A stretch of DNA of 7,545 nucleotides from Methanobrevibacter sp. GTDB taxonomy: Archaea; Methanobacteriota; Methanobacteria; Methanobacteriales; Methanobacteriaceae. The notes beneath the pieces were generated by a model. The model ran no database searches and was not told where the DNA came from. It saw only the letters and a program-made list of their open reading frames with translations. The DNA is taken from assembly GCA_017652345.1 (NCBI GenBank), contig JAGCBE010000460.1, positions 1 through 7,545 of the forward strand, read 5' to 3'. Each line of letters opens with the position of its first letter. Position 1 is the stretch's first letter. Made by a program: the position numbers and the translations under genes. This document shows, piece after piece, positions 1-7,278 of this stretch.

Positions 1-785
1 AAGATTTAAAATTTAAAATACTTCAGGATATCCTATCTTATCTTGGTGAAAACTTCTCAAAGGAATTGTCCTCAAATGCTACAGGGACCAGAATCCATCA
101 ATACGTTAAAAAGGAAACTGGATGTTATGACCCTTATTATCATCAAAAGAAGGAAGGAAATGAAATAGCATTGTCTTTAGTGCCTAAAGTAAGGGAAATT
201 TTATCTGAAGACGATAGTTTGGAAAACTATGTAAAAATAGCTATTGTGGGAAATATTCTTGATTTTGGCACATTTGGTTTAGATACAGATTTCGAATCCA
301 TGATTTCTGAAGGATTAAGGAAGGATTTGGTCATAAACAAGATAGATGAATTTGAAGAGGCTTTAAGGAAGTATGACAAGGTTCTTTATTTAGTTGATAA
401 CACTGGCGAAATTGTCTTTGATAAGTTTCTTCTTGAAAAAATAAGGGAATATGATGTTGACATTACTGTGGCAGTCAAGGAAAGGCCTATTCTAAATGAT
501 GCCTGTATGGAAGAGGCATTGGAAGCAGGCCTTGATGAAGTGGCTGATTTAATCACTACAGGATCTGATTCTGTAGGTGTTGTGGAATCAATGATTTCAG
601 ATGAGTTTAAGGAAATCCTTTTGGATTCTCCATTTGTAATCTCTAAAGGAATGGGAAATTTTGAAGGATTGACAGAAATGAATCTGGAAGGACAGGATAT
701 CTTTGTATTGCTTTGTACAAAATGTTCCTCAATCTCTAAGGAATTAGGCCTTGCTGAAGGTTCCCATATTTTAACTACATTATAA
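1..785 (+). CDS. DUF89 / ARMT1-like metal-dependent phosphatase, 5'-truncated by the window edge
   Basis: The frame is open from base 3, and the residues before the first in-frame TTG at 66 (ending GENFSKELSSNATGTRIH) look like family sequence, so TTG 66 is not the start. The true start, with the usual N-terminal ECxxC segment, probably lies some 25-30 codons outside the window. About 260 codons are visible. Family signatures are GNILDFG (252-272), DNTGE followed by FDKF (396-425; its Asp/Asn are expected metal ligands), PILNDACMEEA (486-518), TTGSDS (555-572) and GMGNFE (648-665). DUF89 proteins are soluble divalent-metal phosphatases proposed to hydrolyse sugar phosphates or damaged phosphometabolites; the substrate here cannot be told from sequence. 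The stop is TAA 783-785. The next gene follows after 62 nt on the same strand, so they may share a transcript. Family assignment is secure; the physiological role is not. Confidence 0.88.
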   Translation, partial: DLKFKILQDILSYLGENFSKELSSNATGTRIHQYVKKETGCYDPYYHQKKEGNEIALSLVPKVREILSEDDSLENYVKIAIVGNILDFGTFGLDTDFESMISEGLRKDLVINKIDEFEEALRKYDKVLYLVDNTGEIVFDKFLLEKIREYDVDITVAVKERPILNDACMEEALEAGLDEVADLITTGSDSVGVVESMISDEFKEILLDSPFVISKGMGNFEGLTEMNLEGQDIFVLLCTKCSSISKELGLAEGSHILTTL

Positions 786-792
786 TTATTAG

Positions 793-799
793 TTTATAA
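793..799 (+). promoter_or_regulatory. Possible TATA box for the dehydrogenase-like gene
   Basis: TTTATAA lies about 50 nt before the ATG at 848. A start roughly 25 nt downstream (near 820) would leave a short leader containing the GGTGAT ribosome-binding site. In DNA this AT-rich such a match is weak evidence, and readthrough from the DUF89 gene is equally possible. Confidence 0.3.
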
Positions 800-847
800 G
801 ATAGTCAGATGAATTTGGAAAATAATTAATTGAAATGGTGATTAATT

Positions 848-1654
848 ATGAAATTTGGATTTATAGGGTTTGGTGAAGTGTCATACACCTTATCAAAAAT
901 GCTCTTGTCTTATGGCTTTGAGGTCTTGACTTCTACTGAAGGCAGATCAAAAAAGACAAAGGAATTAGTCAAATCACTTAATTTGACTGTTTTGGATAGT
1001 TTTGAAGAGGTCGCTCACCAATCTGACATTTTAATTTCAGCAAACAGCCCTCAAAGTGCATTGGCTGTTGCATTGAAATATGGCTCATTGACAGATGGAA
1101 TATTCCTTGACTTCAACAACATATCCCCAAATACTGCTAAGCAGATTGAAAATTACCTCACAGATGAGCATTTCATCGACTCAGCCATTATGGGTAGAGT
1201 CAGTTCAGAGGAATTGCATCTTTATTTCTCAGGCAGAAAAGCTGAAAGTTTCGTCAAAAGCATGAGAGATTTCATTAGCAATAATGAGCCTCCAAGTGAT
1301 TTAAAGGTTAATATTAAGGTTGTCAGTGATGAAGTGGGAGATGTTTCCAAATTGAAAATCCTTAGAAGCTCATATACAAAAGGGGTTTCAGCACTTCTTG
1401 TAGAAACTTTTGAAACTGCAGAAAAATTAGGTCTTAGCGAAGACTTATGGGAAATATTATCCTTGACAGAAAATAGGGATTTTGAAACTTCTGCAAAATC
1501 ACGTATTTCCTCATCAAATAAAAAAGCTAAGCGTAAATATGAGGAATTGAATGAAGTCTTGGAATTTTTAGATGATGTTGACAAAGAGAGAAAGTCTAAA
1601 ATAATGGCCTTAGCCACTCGAGAAAAATTTGAAAAATTAAAAAATAGGAAATGA
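848..1654 (+). CDS. 6-phosphogluconate/beta-hydroxyacid dehydrogenase-like NAD(P)-binding protein with DUF1932-type C-terminus
   Basis: This 268-residue soluble protein starts at ATG 848, with GGTGAT (837-842) five nt upstream, a strong archaeal ribosome-binding site. The N-terminus is a Rossmann dinucleotide-binding fold (GFIGFGEVS, residues 4-12, GxG at 7-9). SANSPQSALAVA (64-75), DFNNISPNTAKQI (88-100) and DSAIMGRV (111-118) follow in the order seen in 6PGDH/3-hydroxyisobutyrate dehydrogenase-like proteins. The segment GDVSKLKILRSSYTKG (164-179) matches the DUF1932 pattern; K170 is the likely catalytic lysine by analogy. A lysine/glutamate-rich helical tail covers about 225-268. The expected reaction is NAD(P)-linked oxidation or reduction of a small hydroxyacid, but the substrate is unknown. 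It lies 62 nt downstream of the DUF89 gene. A perfect 10-bp hairpin begins inside the stop codon, and the next gene is convergent. Fold confidence is high, specific function low. Confidence 0.85.
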   Translation: MKFGFIGFGEVSYTLSKMLLSYGFEVLTSTEGRSKKTKELVKSLNLTVLDSFEEVAHQSDILISANSPQSALAVALKYGSLTDGIFLDFNNISPNTAKQIENYLTDEHFIDSAIMGRVSSEELHLYFSGRKAESFVKSMRDFISNNEPPSDLKVNIKVVSDEVGDVSKLKILRSSYTKGVSALLVETFETAEKLGLSEDLWEILSLTENRDFETSAKSRISSSNKKAKRKYEELNEVLEFLDDVDKERKSKIMALATREKFEKLKNRK

Positions 1655-1678
1655 AATGATTATTTTTTTAATCATTTC
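1653..1678 (+). terminator. 10-bp perfect hairpin with T6 loop overlapping the stop codon
   Basis: Bases 1653-1662 (GAAATGATTA) pair perfectly with 1669-1678 (TAATCATTTC) around a loop of six T. The stem begins in the TGA stop of the dehydrogenase-like gene and sits in the 58-nt gap between two convergent genes. It probably marks the 3' end of the plus-strand transcript. No long T-run follows immediately, so it may act in RNA 3'-end stability rather than termination itself. Confidence 0.5.
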
Positions 1679-1712
1679 TTCAATATTTGATCATAAATAA
1701 TTTAATTATTTT

Positions 1713-3011
1713 TTAATAGTCATGGATAGTAATTTTTACTCTCCAATCATTTCTTTTGTTTTTAATAAGTTCTCCACTTACAGGAATGTATCTGGAGTCT
1801 AAAATGTATCTTAAATAGGTAACTTCCTTTGAAGGAAGCTTTAAATTAGTTTTTATCTTAATCTTTTTTTCCTTTATTTCACATGAGATTTGATTATCCT
1901 TATCTACAAAAATCTTCGCTTCAAGTCCTTCATGAACTTTTTTTGCTTCGAATTTAGTAAGGTTCAAACCTGATTCAAGAGTCATTAAAGGATTTACTTT
2001 CAAGTCTTTTCTTGTTCTGAACTTTTCATTCGCTTCCTTTGCTGAAACTCCCTTATCCACTTCTTCAGCAACATACCAGGCTCTTTCAATGATCTTGTCA
2101 ACATTCTGCTCCTCAGGAATTACTCCCTTTTCTTCATAATGTCTCATCAGTTTCAGAACTTCGTCTTTTGTCACTTCCTCTTCAATGCAGGAAGCAGCAA
2201 GGCGAGTCATGACAGGGCCATAATCAGCTCTTCTAAAGCTTGCCCAGATGGATTCCTCATCATCCTTATAGAATCTTCCTTCAACAATCTTATTGATGAC
2301 CTTACCATTCAAATAAGCGATATTTGTCAAGTTTGATCTGGAATAAGTGTTCATTTTATGCTTCAACACTTTCATGTTTCTTTTTCCAGGGATTGTTCCT
2401 TTCTCTATTTCCCTTTCCAATATTTCAATGCTTGTTTTAGGAAGCAATTTTCTTATATCCTCACTTATAATCAAATCGTTTTTTAGGATTTCCTTTCTAA
2501 TGAATCTTCCAGAGACCTTTTTAGGCTGTGTAAGTTCTGGAATAAGATGGAAATCAATTTTTCTATCAAATCTTTTTGATAAGAATTCATTTATTGCATA
2601 CCATCTGATAACATTTCTGTTTGGGAAATCTTGGGGCATTCCAAGGAAACTTCCCTCCTGAATGAATCTCTCAGCATATTTTTTCACTTCATCCAAGCTT
2701 ATGTCTGCTGCGGTTATGTAATCAGTCACGCCGTCTTCATGCATTTTAGCAAGTCTAATAGGGACACTGTATGATAAGATCAGTCTATGATGAAGGCCTT
2801 CAACTCCAATCACCTTATCTGCACCTAATGCAAGGGCCATTTCCTTTCTTGCTTCAAATGGTGTGAAAAAAGGAGCATGATTTGCACTGTAGCCCTTATT
2901 CATATAAATAGCCACTTCAATGCCCTTTTCATCAGCTATTTCACGAGCTTTTCTAATCAATTCCTCATGTCCCTTGTGAACTGGATCAAAGTCGGCGCTA
3001 ATTGCTATCAT
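1713..3011 (-). CDS. HIGH-superfamily nucleotidyltransferase (TmcAL-like N-terminal domain) with unassigned C-terminal half
   Basis: This is a 432-residue protein read from ATG 3011, with AGGA (complement of 3021-3024) about nine nt upstream. The N-terminal ~200 residues form a nucleotidyltransferase domain: ADFDPVHKGH (6-15) holds the HxGH nucleotide-binding motif (H12, H15), and SGRFIRKE (167-174) is the counterpart of the ISSTxxR motif. The stretch TPFEARKEMALALGADKVI (50-68) resembles the bacterial tRNA-Met cytidine acetate ligase TmcAL (HIGH_NTase1 family). Such enzymes transfer AMP or CMP from a nucleotide triphosphate to a small molecule. Residues ~210-432 are charged, partly helical and unlike any domain I recognise. 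The specific reaction is unknown; TmcAL function is unlikely to be assumed safely because archaea have other routes to ac4C. It stands alone between a convergent gene and a same-strand gene with a hairpin between. Confidence 0.72.
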   Translation of the reverse strand: MIAISADFDPVHKGHEELIRKAREIADEKGIEVAIYMNKGYSANHAPFFTPFEARKEMALALGADKVIGVEGLHHRLILSYSVPIRLAKMHEDGVTDYITAADISLDEVKKYAERFIQEGSFLGMPQDFPNRNVIRWYAINEFLSKRFDRKIDFHLIPELTQPKKVSGRFIRKEILKNDLIISEDIRKLLPKTSIEILEREIEKGTIPGKRNMKVLKHKMNTYSRSNLTNIAYLNGKVINKIVEGRFYKDDEESIWASFRRADYGPVMTRLAASCIEEEVTKDEVLKLMRHYEEKGVIPEEQNVDKIIERAWYVAEEVDKGVSAKEANEKFRTRKDLKVNPLMTLESGLNLTKFEAKKVHEGLEAKIFVDKDNQISCEIKEKKIKIKTNLKLPSKEVTYLRYILDSRYIPVSGELIKNKRNDWRVKITIHDY

Positions 3012-3024
3012 AGTATATTTTCCT

Positions 3025-3038
3025 AAATGAATTCATTT
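3025..3038 (-). promoter_or_regulatory. 14-bp perfect palindrome near the predicted transcription start of the nucleotidyltransferase gene
   Basis: AAATGAATTCATTT lies 14-27 nt upstream of the minus-strand ATG. A TATA-like AAAATATAAT on the minus strand at about 3050-3059 would place transcription start near 3030, inside the palindrome. A dimeric regulator bound here would block initiation. The palindrome is seen; the operator role is inferred. Confidence 0.35.
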
Positions 3039-3107
3039 TAAAAAAAGCATTATATTTTAATATTGTTTATTTATTGTCAATTATTATATTTTTAAAAAAT
3101 AGTAAGG

Positions 3108-3138
3108 GAATAAATAATAATTTTTTTATTATTTATTC
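3108..3138 (-). terminator. 13-bp perfect hairpin downstream of the DUF308 gene
   Basis: Bases 3108-3120 (GAATAAATAATAA) pair perfectly with 3126-3138 (TTATTATTTATTC) around five T on the plus strand. It begins five nt after the stop codon of the minus-strand membrane-protein gene, and on that strand a T-run (complement of 3094-3099) follows about 8 nt later. Position and length suggest a transcript 3'-end element, although the stem is almost all A-T. Confidence 0.5.
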
Positions 3139-3143
3139 TACAT

Positions 3144-3635
3144 TTAATAACCATTATCCAATAAGTTCAATACTCCAGTTACCAATAACCAGATTCCTAT
3201 TAATGAACCGAGAATGAGTGGGTCTTTAATATAGGTTCCAAGGATAATGTATATTACACCTAAGACGATTCCCAATATTCCCATCCAGAATCCGTACTTG
3301 TTGTCTCTGTTTCCAACAATGATTATTAAACCTATTATGATTAGGAATATTCCTGCCAAATAAATTGTTAAAGCAGTTAAAAATGCAAATATGCTTGGGT
3401 TAAATATTAAACCTAAACTTATTATCAACATTATTATTCCTAAGATTGTATTTATCAATCCTCTGGTTGTGTTGTATTCAACTTCACTAACACCATTTGC
3501 TAATAAGAAGATTGCAAGTAATAAAACAGATAATCCAAGGATATCAGCTGCTGTAATTACTCCAAGCATTGGGAATGCAATGATAATGATTCCTAAAATA
3601 ATTGCAATAATGCTTATTGTAGTTTGTTTATGCAA
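3144..3635 (-). CDS. DUF308/HdeD-like six-helix membrane protein
   Basis: This is a 163-residue integral membrane protein. The start codon is TTG at 3635: a full AGGAGG (complement of 3643-3648) lies seven nt upstream, and the first internal Met (residue 23) is inside the first helix. Predicted membrane segments are roughly 6-22, 28-48, 59-78, 82-107, 115-134 and 139-158, rich in Ile, Leu and Gly. Repeated LG-I pairs, and a proline between the helices of each pair (FP 21-22, NP 79-80, DP 138-139), suggest three tandem two-helix repeats, as in the DUF308 family that includes bacterial HdeD. Short charged loops (VEYN at 52-55, GNRDNK at 108-113) separate the pairs. HdeD is linked to acid resistance in enterobacteria, but no archaeal function is established and no catalytic residues are visible. 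It has its own upstream region and a 3' hairpin, so it is probably monocistronic. Confidence 0.75.
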   Translation of the reverse strand: MHKQTTISIIAIILGIIIIAFPMLGVITAADILGLSVLLLAIFLLANGVSEVEYNTTRGLINTILGIIMLIISLGLIFNPSIFAFLTALTIYLAGIFLIIIGLIIIVGNRDNKYGFWMGILGIVLGVIYIILGTYIKDPLILGSLIGIWLLVTGVLNLLDNGY

Positions 3636-3690
3636 GTTTTTGCCTCCTTATTTATTTTTAAATATTTTTTATATTATTTTGATAATCTTA

Positions 3691-3710
3691 ATGCATAAAA
3701 ATATATGCAT
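3691..3710 (-). promoter_or_regulatory. ATGCATA / TATGCAT dyad upstream of the DUF308 gene
   Basis: ATGCATA (3691-3697) is mirrored by TATGCAT (3704-3710) with a six-nt AT spacer. It lies 56-75 nt upstream of the TTG start and therefore near or just above the likely promoter. Each half is itself palindromic (ATGCAT). It could be an activator or repressor site; it also lies 40-60 nt downstream of the RaSEA stop codon and could form a hairpin in that transcript. Confidence 0.3.
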
Positions 3711-3750
3711 AATTATTTAATATTTTTATTATTTATAAATATATATTTAT

Positions 3751-4839
3751 CTAATACAATGGCAAATGTTTTATTGGGGTTTTGGACTTATTCAAATCAG
3801 AGAATTTCACTTCTGCAATCCATTCTTTCTTACATTCGCAATCATATTCTATTTGGCTTTGGTCAAAGTTGGAATCTATGATTCTGTGTTTCAATTCCTT
3901 ATTGCATTTTTTGCAATTGTAAGGGCCTCTTCTTGAACCGAATCCTGAAGTGTCCATCAATGCAGGAATCTTTACATTTTGCCTTATTGTATTGATTACT
4001 TCAATAGTTGACCAAATCCAAGGAGGATTGTATGACCCTCTCCTCCAAAGCCTTTCTATCAATGTGCCTCTGTGAATTGTTGCTGGACAGCATGAAACCC
4101 TATCCACTCCTATGTTTTCACAGTAGCTTGCAGTTTCAATTGCCTCATTTATAGCTTCCTGTTCAGAAAGCAATACAGGTTTTACAAATATGTAAGCTTT
4201 AGATTTTATGTTATGCTTGGTTTTGTATTCCTTGATAAGATTTATTGCCTTTTCGAAGGTCTTATTGTTAAATCCTTTATTGATTTTGTTTAATCTGGTT
4301 TCTTCGTTTGAAGTTTCCAAACCTATGCTTATTTCAAATAGTTTGTCTCCTATGATATCAAAGATCTCATCCAATACCTCTTCCTTAACATATTCTGGTC
4401 TGGATTCCACAACGATTTCACTGATTTCATCCATATTTGCCAGTTTCTTTAATACATAGTCTCTAGCTTCTTTAGGAACTTCTTCTGGGTTTAAGAAACT
4501 TCCTGATGCGAAGAGCTTTATAGCTATTTTATCCCCATTTTCATAATCTTCCTTATAATCCCATTTGCTTAATTCCTTTTCAAAGAGTTCAATGATTTTG
4601 GAATTTTCAATAGGCTTAAGATAACAGTCTGAGATATAGCTGCACATTGTGCATCCCCCACTTGGGCCAAGTGCCCATGAGCAGCCAGGGGTAGGCAAGA
4701 TTAAAAATATGGTTTTTCCTTTTCCAGAATATAAAAGATCCTCTTGATACCAGCTTGCAGAAAGACTATCCAATTCTTTTGGCTTAGCATATTCTATTGA
4801 TCTATCTCTTATTTCTTTTGTTAATTCTCTAATTTCCAT
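3751..4839 (-). CDS. Archaeosine biosynthesis radical SAM enzyme RaSEA
   Basis: This 362-residue protein is read from ATG 4839 (weak AGGT, complement of 4846-4849, upstream) to TAG. It carries a radical SAM cluster motif of the unusual CX9CX2C form, C53/C63/C66 within GCSWALGPSGGCTMC, followed by Y68 and C72. Further core pieces are KLFASGSFLNPEEVP (108-122), ESRPEY (145-150), the GLETSNEETR region (173-182), FVKPVLLSEQEAI (218-230) and HRGTLIERLWRRG (256-268). The C-terminus has CKKC (309-312) and CEC (334-336), possibly a zinc or RNA-binding unit. RaSEA acts with ArcS: ArcS joins lysine to preQ0 at position 15 of tRNA, and RaSEA cleaves the lysine adduct to leave archaeosine. Neither ArcS nor the tRNA transglycosylase is in this window. 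Elp3 shares the cysteine spacing but has an acetyltransferase domain absent here. Confidence 0.87.
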   Translation of the reverse strand: MEIRELTKEIRDRSIEYAKPKELDSLSASWYQEDLLYSGKGKTIFLILPTPGCSWALGPSGGCTMCSYISDCYLKPIENSKIIELFEKELSKWDYKEDYENGDKIAIKLFASGSFLNPEEVPKEARDYVLKKLANMDEISEIVVESRPEYVKEEVLDEIFDIIGDKLFEISIGLETSNEETRLNKINKGFNNKTFEKAINLIKEYKTKHNIKSKAYIFVKPVLLSEQEAINEAIETASYCENIGVDRVSCCPATIHRGTLIERLWRRGSYNPPWIWSTIEVINTIRQNVKIPALMDTSGFGSRRGPYNCKKCNKELKHRIIDSNFDQSQIEYDCECKKEWIAEVKFSDLNKSKTPIKHLPLY

Positions 4840-4867
4840 TGTTTAACCTATTTGTTGATAATAAAAT

Positions 4868-4909
4868 TATAATTCAATAATTAATATAATTCAATATAAT
4901 ATAATTCAA
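4868..4909 (-). repeat. Three direct copies of TATAATTCAA in the RaSEA promoter region
   Basis: Exact 10-mers occur at 4868-4877, 4885-4894 and 4900-4909; the second and third share AATATAATTCAA (12 nt). Spacings are 17 and 15 bp. They lie about 29-70 nt upstream of the RaSEA ATG, where the promoter should be. On the coding strand they read TTGAATTATA, so one may include the TATA element and the others may be iterated binding sites. Confidence 0.5.
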
Positions 4910-5256
4910 AACTAATTTCTTATTATAATATATTATATTTAGTATTTATAACTTTTTTAGATTTTTTTTCATTGTTTTTAGAAGTGTCATTTTTTATTTT
5001 CTGGAATAGATTGATATTATTTTGTTTGAATGATATTAAATGTTCTATTCTATCAAAATTAAATCTTTGTTTTTTATTCCCTATTATTTAATAGATAATG
5101 GTTTGTTTTATTAATTTATAACAAATTTATCCTATTTTGAATATTTTATTAAGTTTTATCAATTTTCCAATGATAATTTTTTCTACAAATAATTTTTAAA
5201 TTTTCTTTTTTAAAATTTAATTTTGTTTATAAAAAATAATTAATTTTTAGTGATTG

Positions 5257-5301
5257 TTCATATTTATATAAAAAAAATAAACAATTCATATTTAATATAT
5301 A
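5257..5301 (+). promoter_or_regulatory. mer promoter region with duplicated TTCATATTTA and two TATA boxes
   Basis: TTCATATTTA occurs at 5257-5266 and 5285-5294, and each copy runs into a TATA element: TTTATATA (5263-5270), a perfect archaeal consensus, and TTAATATATAAA (5292-5303). Starts about 25 nt downstream would fall near 5295 and 5325, giving leaders of roughly 75 and 45 nt. A third weak match, CTTTATAAG (5332-5340), is too close to the ATG to be the main box. Confidence 0.5.
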
Positions 5302-5356
5302 AATCTTTCTATATTTTTCAAATAACAAATACTTTATAAGCTAGATAACATATTAA

Positions 5357-6369
<1,013 letters not shown>

Positions 6370-6587
6370 AGCACCATTAAATTAACAATTGTTATATTTT
6401 TCACCATCCTTTTTGCCATTTTCAGCTATAACATTATCCCTATAATATATAATATAATATATTTTTTTATTATTCCAAATTATTTCCAAATTATTTCATT
6501 CTTAAAGATCTTTTTTTCAAAAATAGTTTTTAGGGATTTTAATGAAAAATTCTTTTCTTTAAATACTGTTAAGAGAAAATAGTTATA

Positions 6588-6688
6588 TTTATATATTAGT
6601 TCTTATTTTTGTAAACTATAAAAATATTAAAAATCGGATTAATCTTGGAAATTTTTAGTTCTAATTTGATAAAAATTTCCCTTTTTTT
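6588..6688 (+). ncRNA. Candidate small RNA unit: consensus TATA box to hairpin terminator
   Basis: TTTATATA (6588-6595) is a perfect archaeal TATA consensus and predicts a start near 6618. About 30 nt further on, GGAAATTTTTA (6647-6657) pairs perfectly over 11 bp with TAAAAATTTCC (6670-6680) around a 12-nt loop, and a T7 run follows at 6682-6688. The predicted RNA would be about 70 nt with no reading frame of note. The arrangement is seen; transcription is inferred and could be chance in such AT-rich DNA. Confidence 0.3.
6647..6688 (+). terminator. 11-bp hairpin followed by T7
   Basis: A perfect 11-bp stem (6647-6657 with 6670-6680), its base closed by two G-C pairs, stands one C before seven T. 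It is the best textbook terminator shape in the window, yet it is about 320 nt past the mer stop codon and has no gene directly in front of it. It could be a second, backup mer terminator or the end of an independent small RNA. Confidence 0.45.
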
Positions 6689-6889
6689 AGATTTAAAGCA
6701 ATAATTTTTCTTATTTTATTATTCTAACGTTATTTATCTACTTTTTTAATTAAATAAATAATTTTTTTAGCCATATTTATGTTTATCCGAAATTTTTTGA
6801 TTTATTTTATTTTTTTAATAAAATTCATGGTTTATTTTATAAAAAAAGATATTTAATTGATTTATTCGTCATTTAAAGTATTCTTTAGC

Positions 6890-7014
6890 TTTTTTCTTAT
6901 TCATTAGGTTTTTTCACCTTTTTCACTTTTTTCCTAATTTTTTCTTCTTTTAACTAATTTTTTTGAAGGCCTATTATTTTTTCAAAAATTTCCATATTTT
7001 TTCTTTTTGTTTTT
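6890..7014. repeat. T-tracts spaced near multiples of the helical repeat
   Basis: Runs of five to seven T centre near 6892, 6911, 6921, 6929, 6940, 6961, 6979, 6999, 7006 and 7012, mostly 9-11 or 18-20 bp apart. Within this, three 9-nt units (6909-6917, 6918-6926, 6927-6935) are near-identical T/C repeats. In-phase A/T tracts bend DNA, and this block lies about 270-390 bp upstream of the rRNA TATA box. Confidence 0.35.
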
Positions 7015-7140
7015 CCCTTAAAGTTAAAAAATATTTTCATTTAAGTTTTATTCTTAAAAATAAAATATAATTATATGGTATATTCCTACAAATTAATTTT
7101 TGCAATAGTTAATTTTTATTTTTGTAAGTGTTGTAACTTT

Positions 7141-7230
7141 CACTAATAGTTGTGCCATGTGTTTATGGCGTTGGTCTAAGTATATGTATTCACATTACTA
7201 TGATGACTGCTTTTCCACATATGGCTAAAT
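7141..7230 (+). other. GC-richer island with hairpins upstream of the rRNA promoter
   Basis: This stretch is about 36% GC while flanks are near 14%. GCCAT (7154-7158) can pair with ATGGC at 7165-7169 (six-nt loop), or with ATGGC at 7221-7225 extended by GTG/CAC (7159-7161 with 7216-7218). An 8-bp AT hairpin (7227-7234 with 7239-7246) and T-rich sequence follow. TATA-like sequence lies at 7062-7071. It may be a small RNA or a conserved regulatory segment; neither is shown. Confidence 0.3.
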
Positions 7231-7278
7231 TTATGTTTATAAATTTTATTATCATAAATATTAATCTTGTATTAATGT

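Larger units (their letters stand above)
6370..7278. other. Long non-coding spacer between mer and the rRNA promoter
   Basis: I see no supportable protein gene or tRNA here. From 5' to 3' it holds a 12-bp palindrome TAACAATTGTTA (6383-6394), an 11-bp tandem duplication TTCCAAATTAT (6473-6494), a candidate small transcription unit (6588-6688), T-runs at near-helical spacing (6890-7014) and a GC-richer island (7141-7230) of about 36% GC against about 14% in 6991-7080. Everything between these is low-complexity A/T. Confidence 0.6.

Noticed and set aside
66..785. DUF89 gene starting at TTG 66
   Set aside because: The frame stays open to the window edge and the upstream residues are family-like, so this is an internal codon of a truncated gene.
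1222..1617. 131-codon open frame antisense to the dehydrogenase-like gene
   Set aside because: It lies wholly inside a well-supported gene; its Ser/Leu-rich translation has no recognisable domain.
3735..3750. 16-bp palindrome ATAAATATATATTTAT after the RaSEA stop codon
   Set aside because: It is pure alternating A/T and such palindromes arise readily in this composition; it could still act as a 3' element, but nothing distinguishes it.
6473..6494. Tandem 11-bp duplication TTCCAAATTAT
   Set aside because: Only two copies with no associated motif; likely replication slippage.
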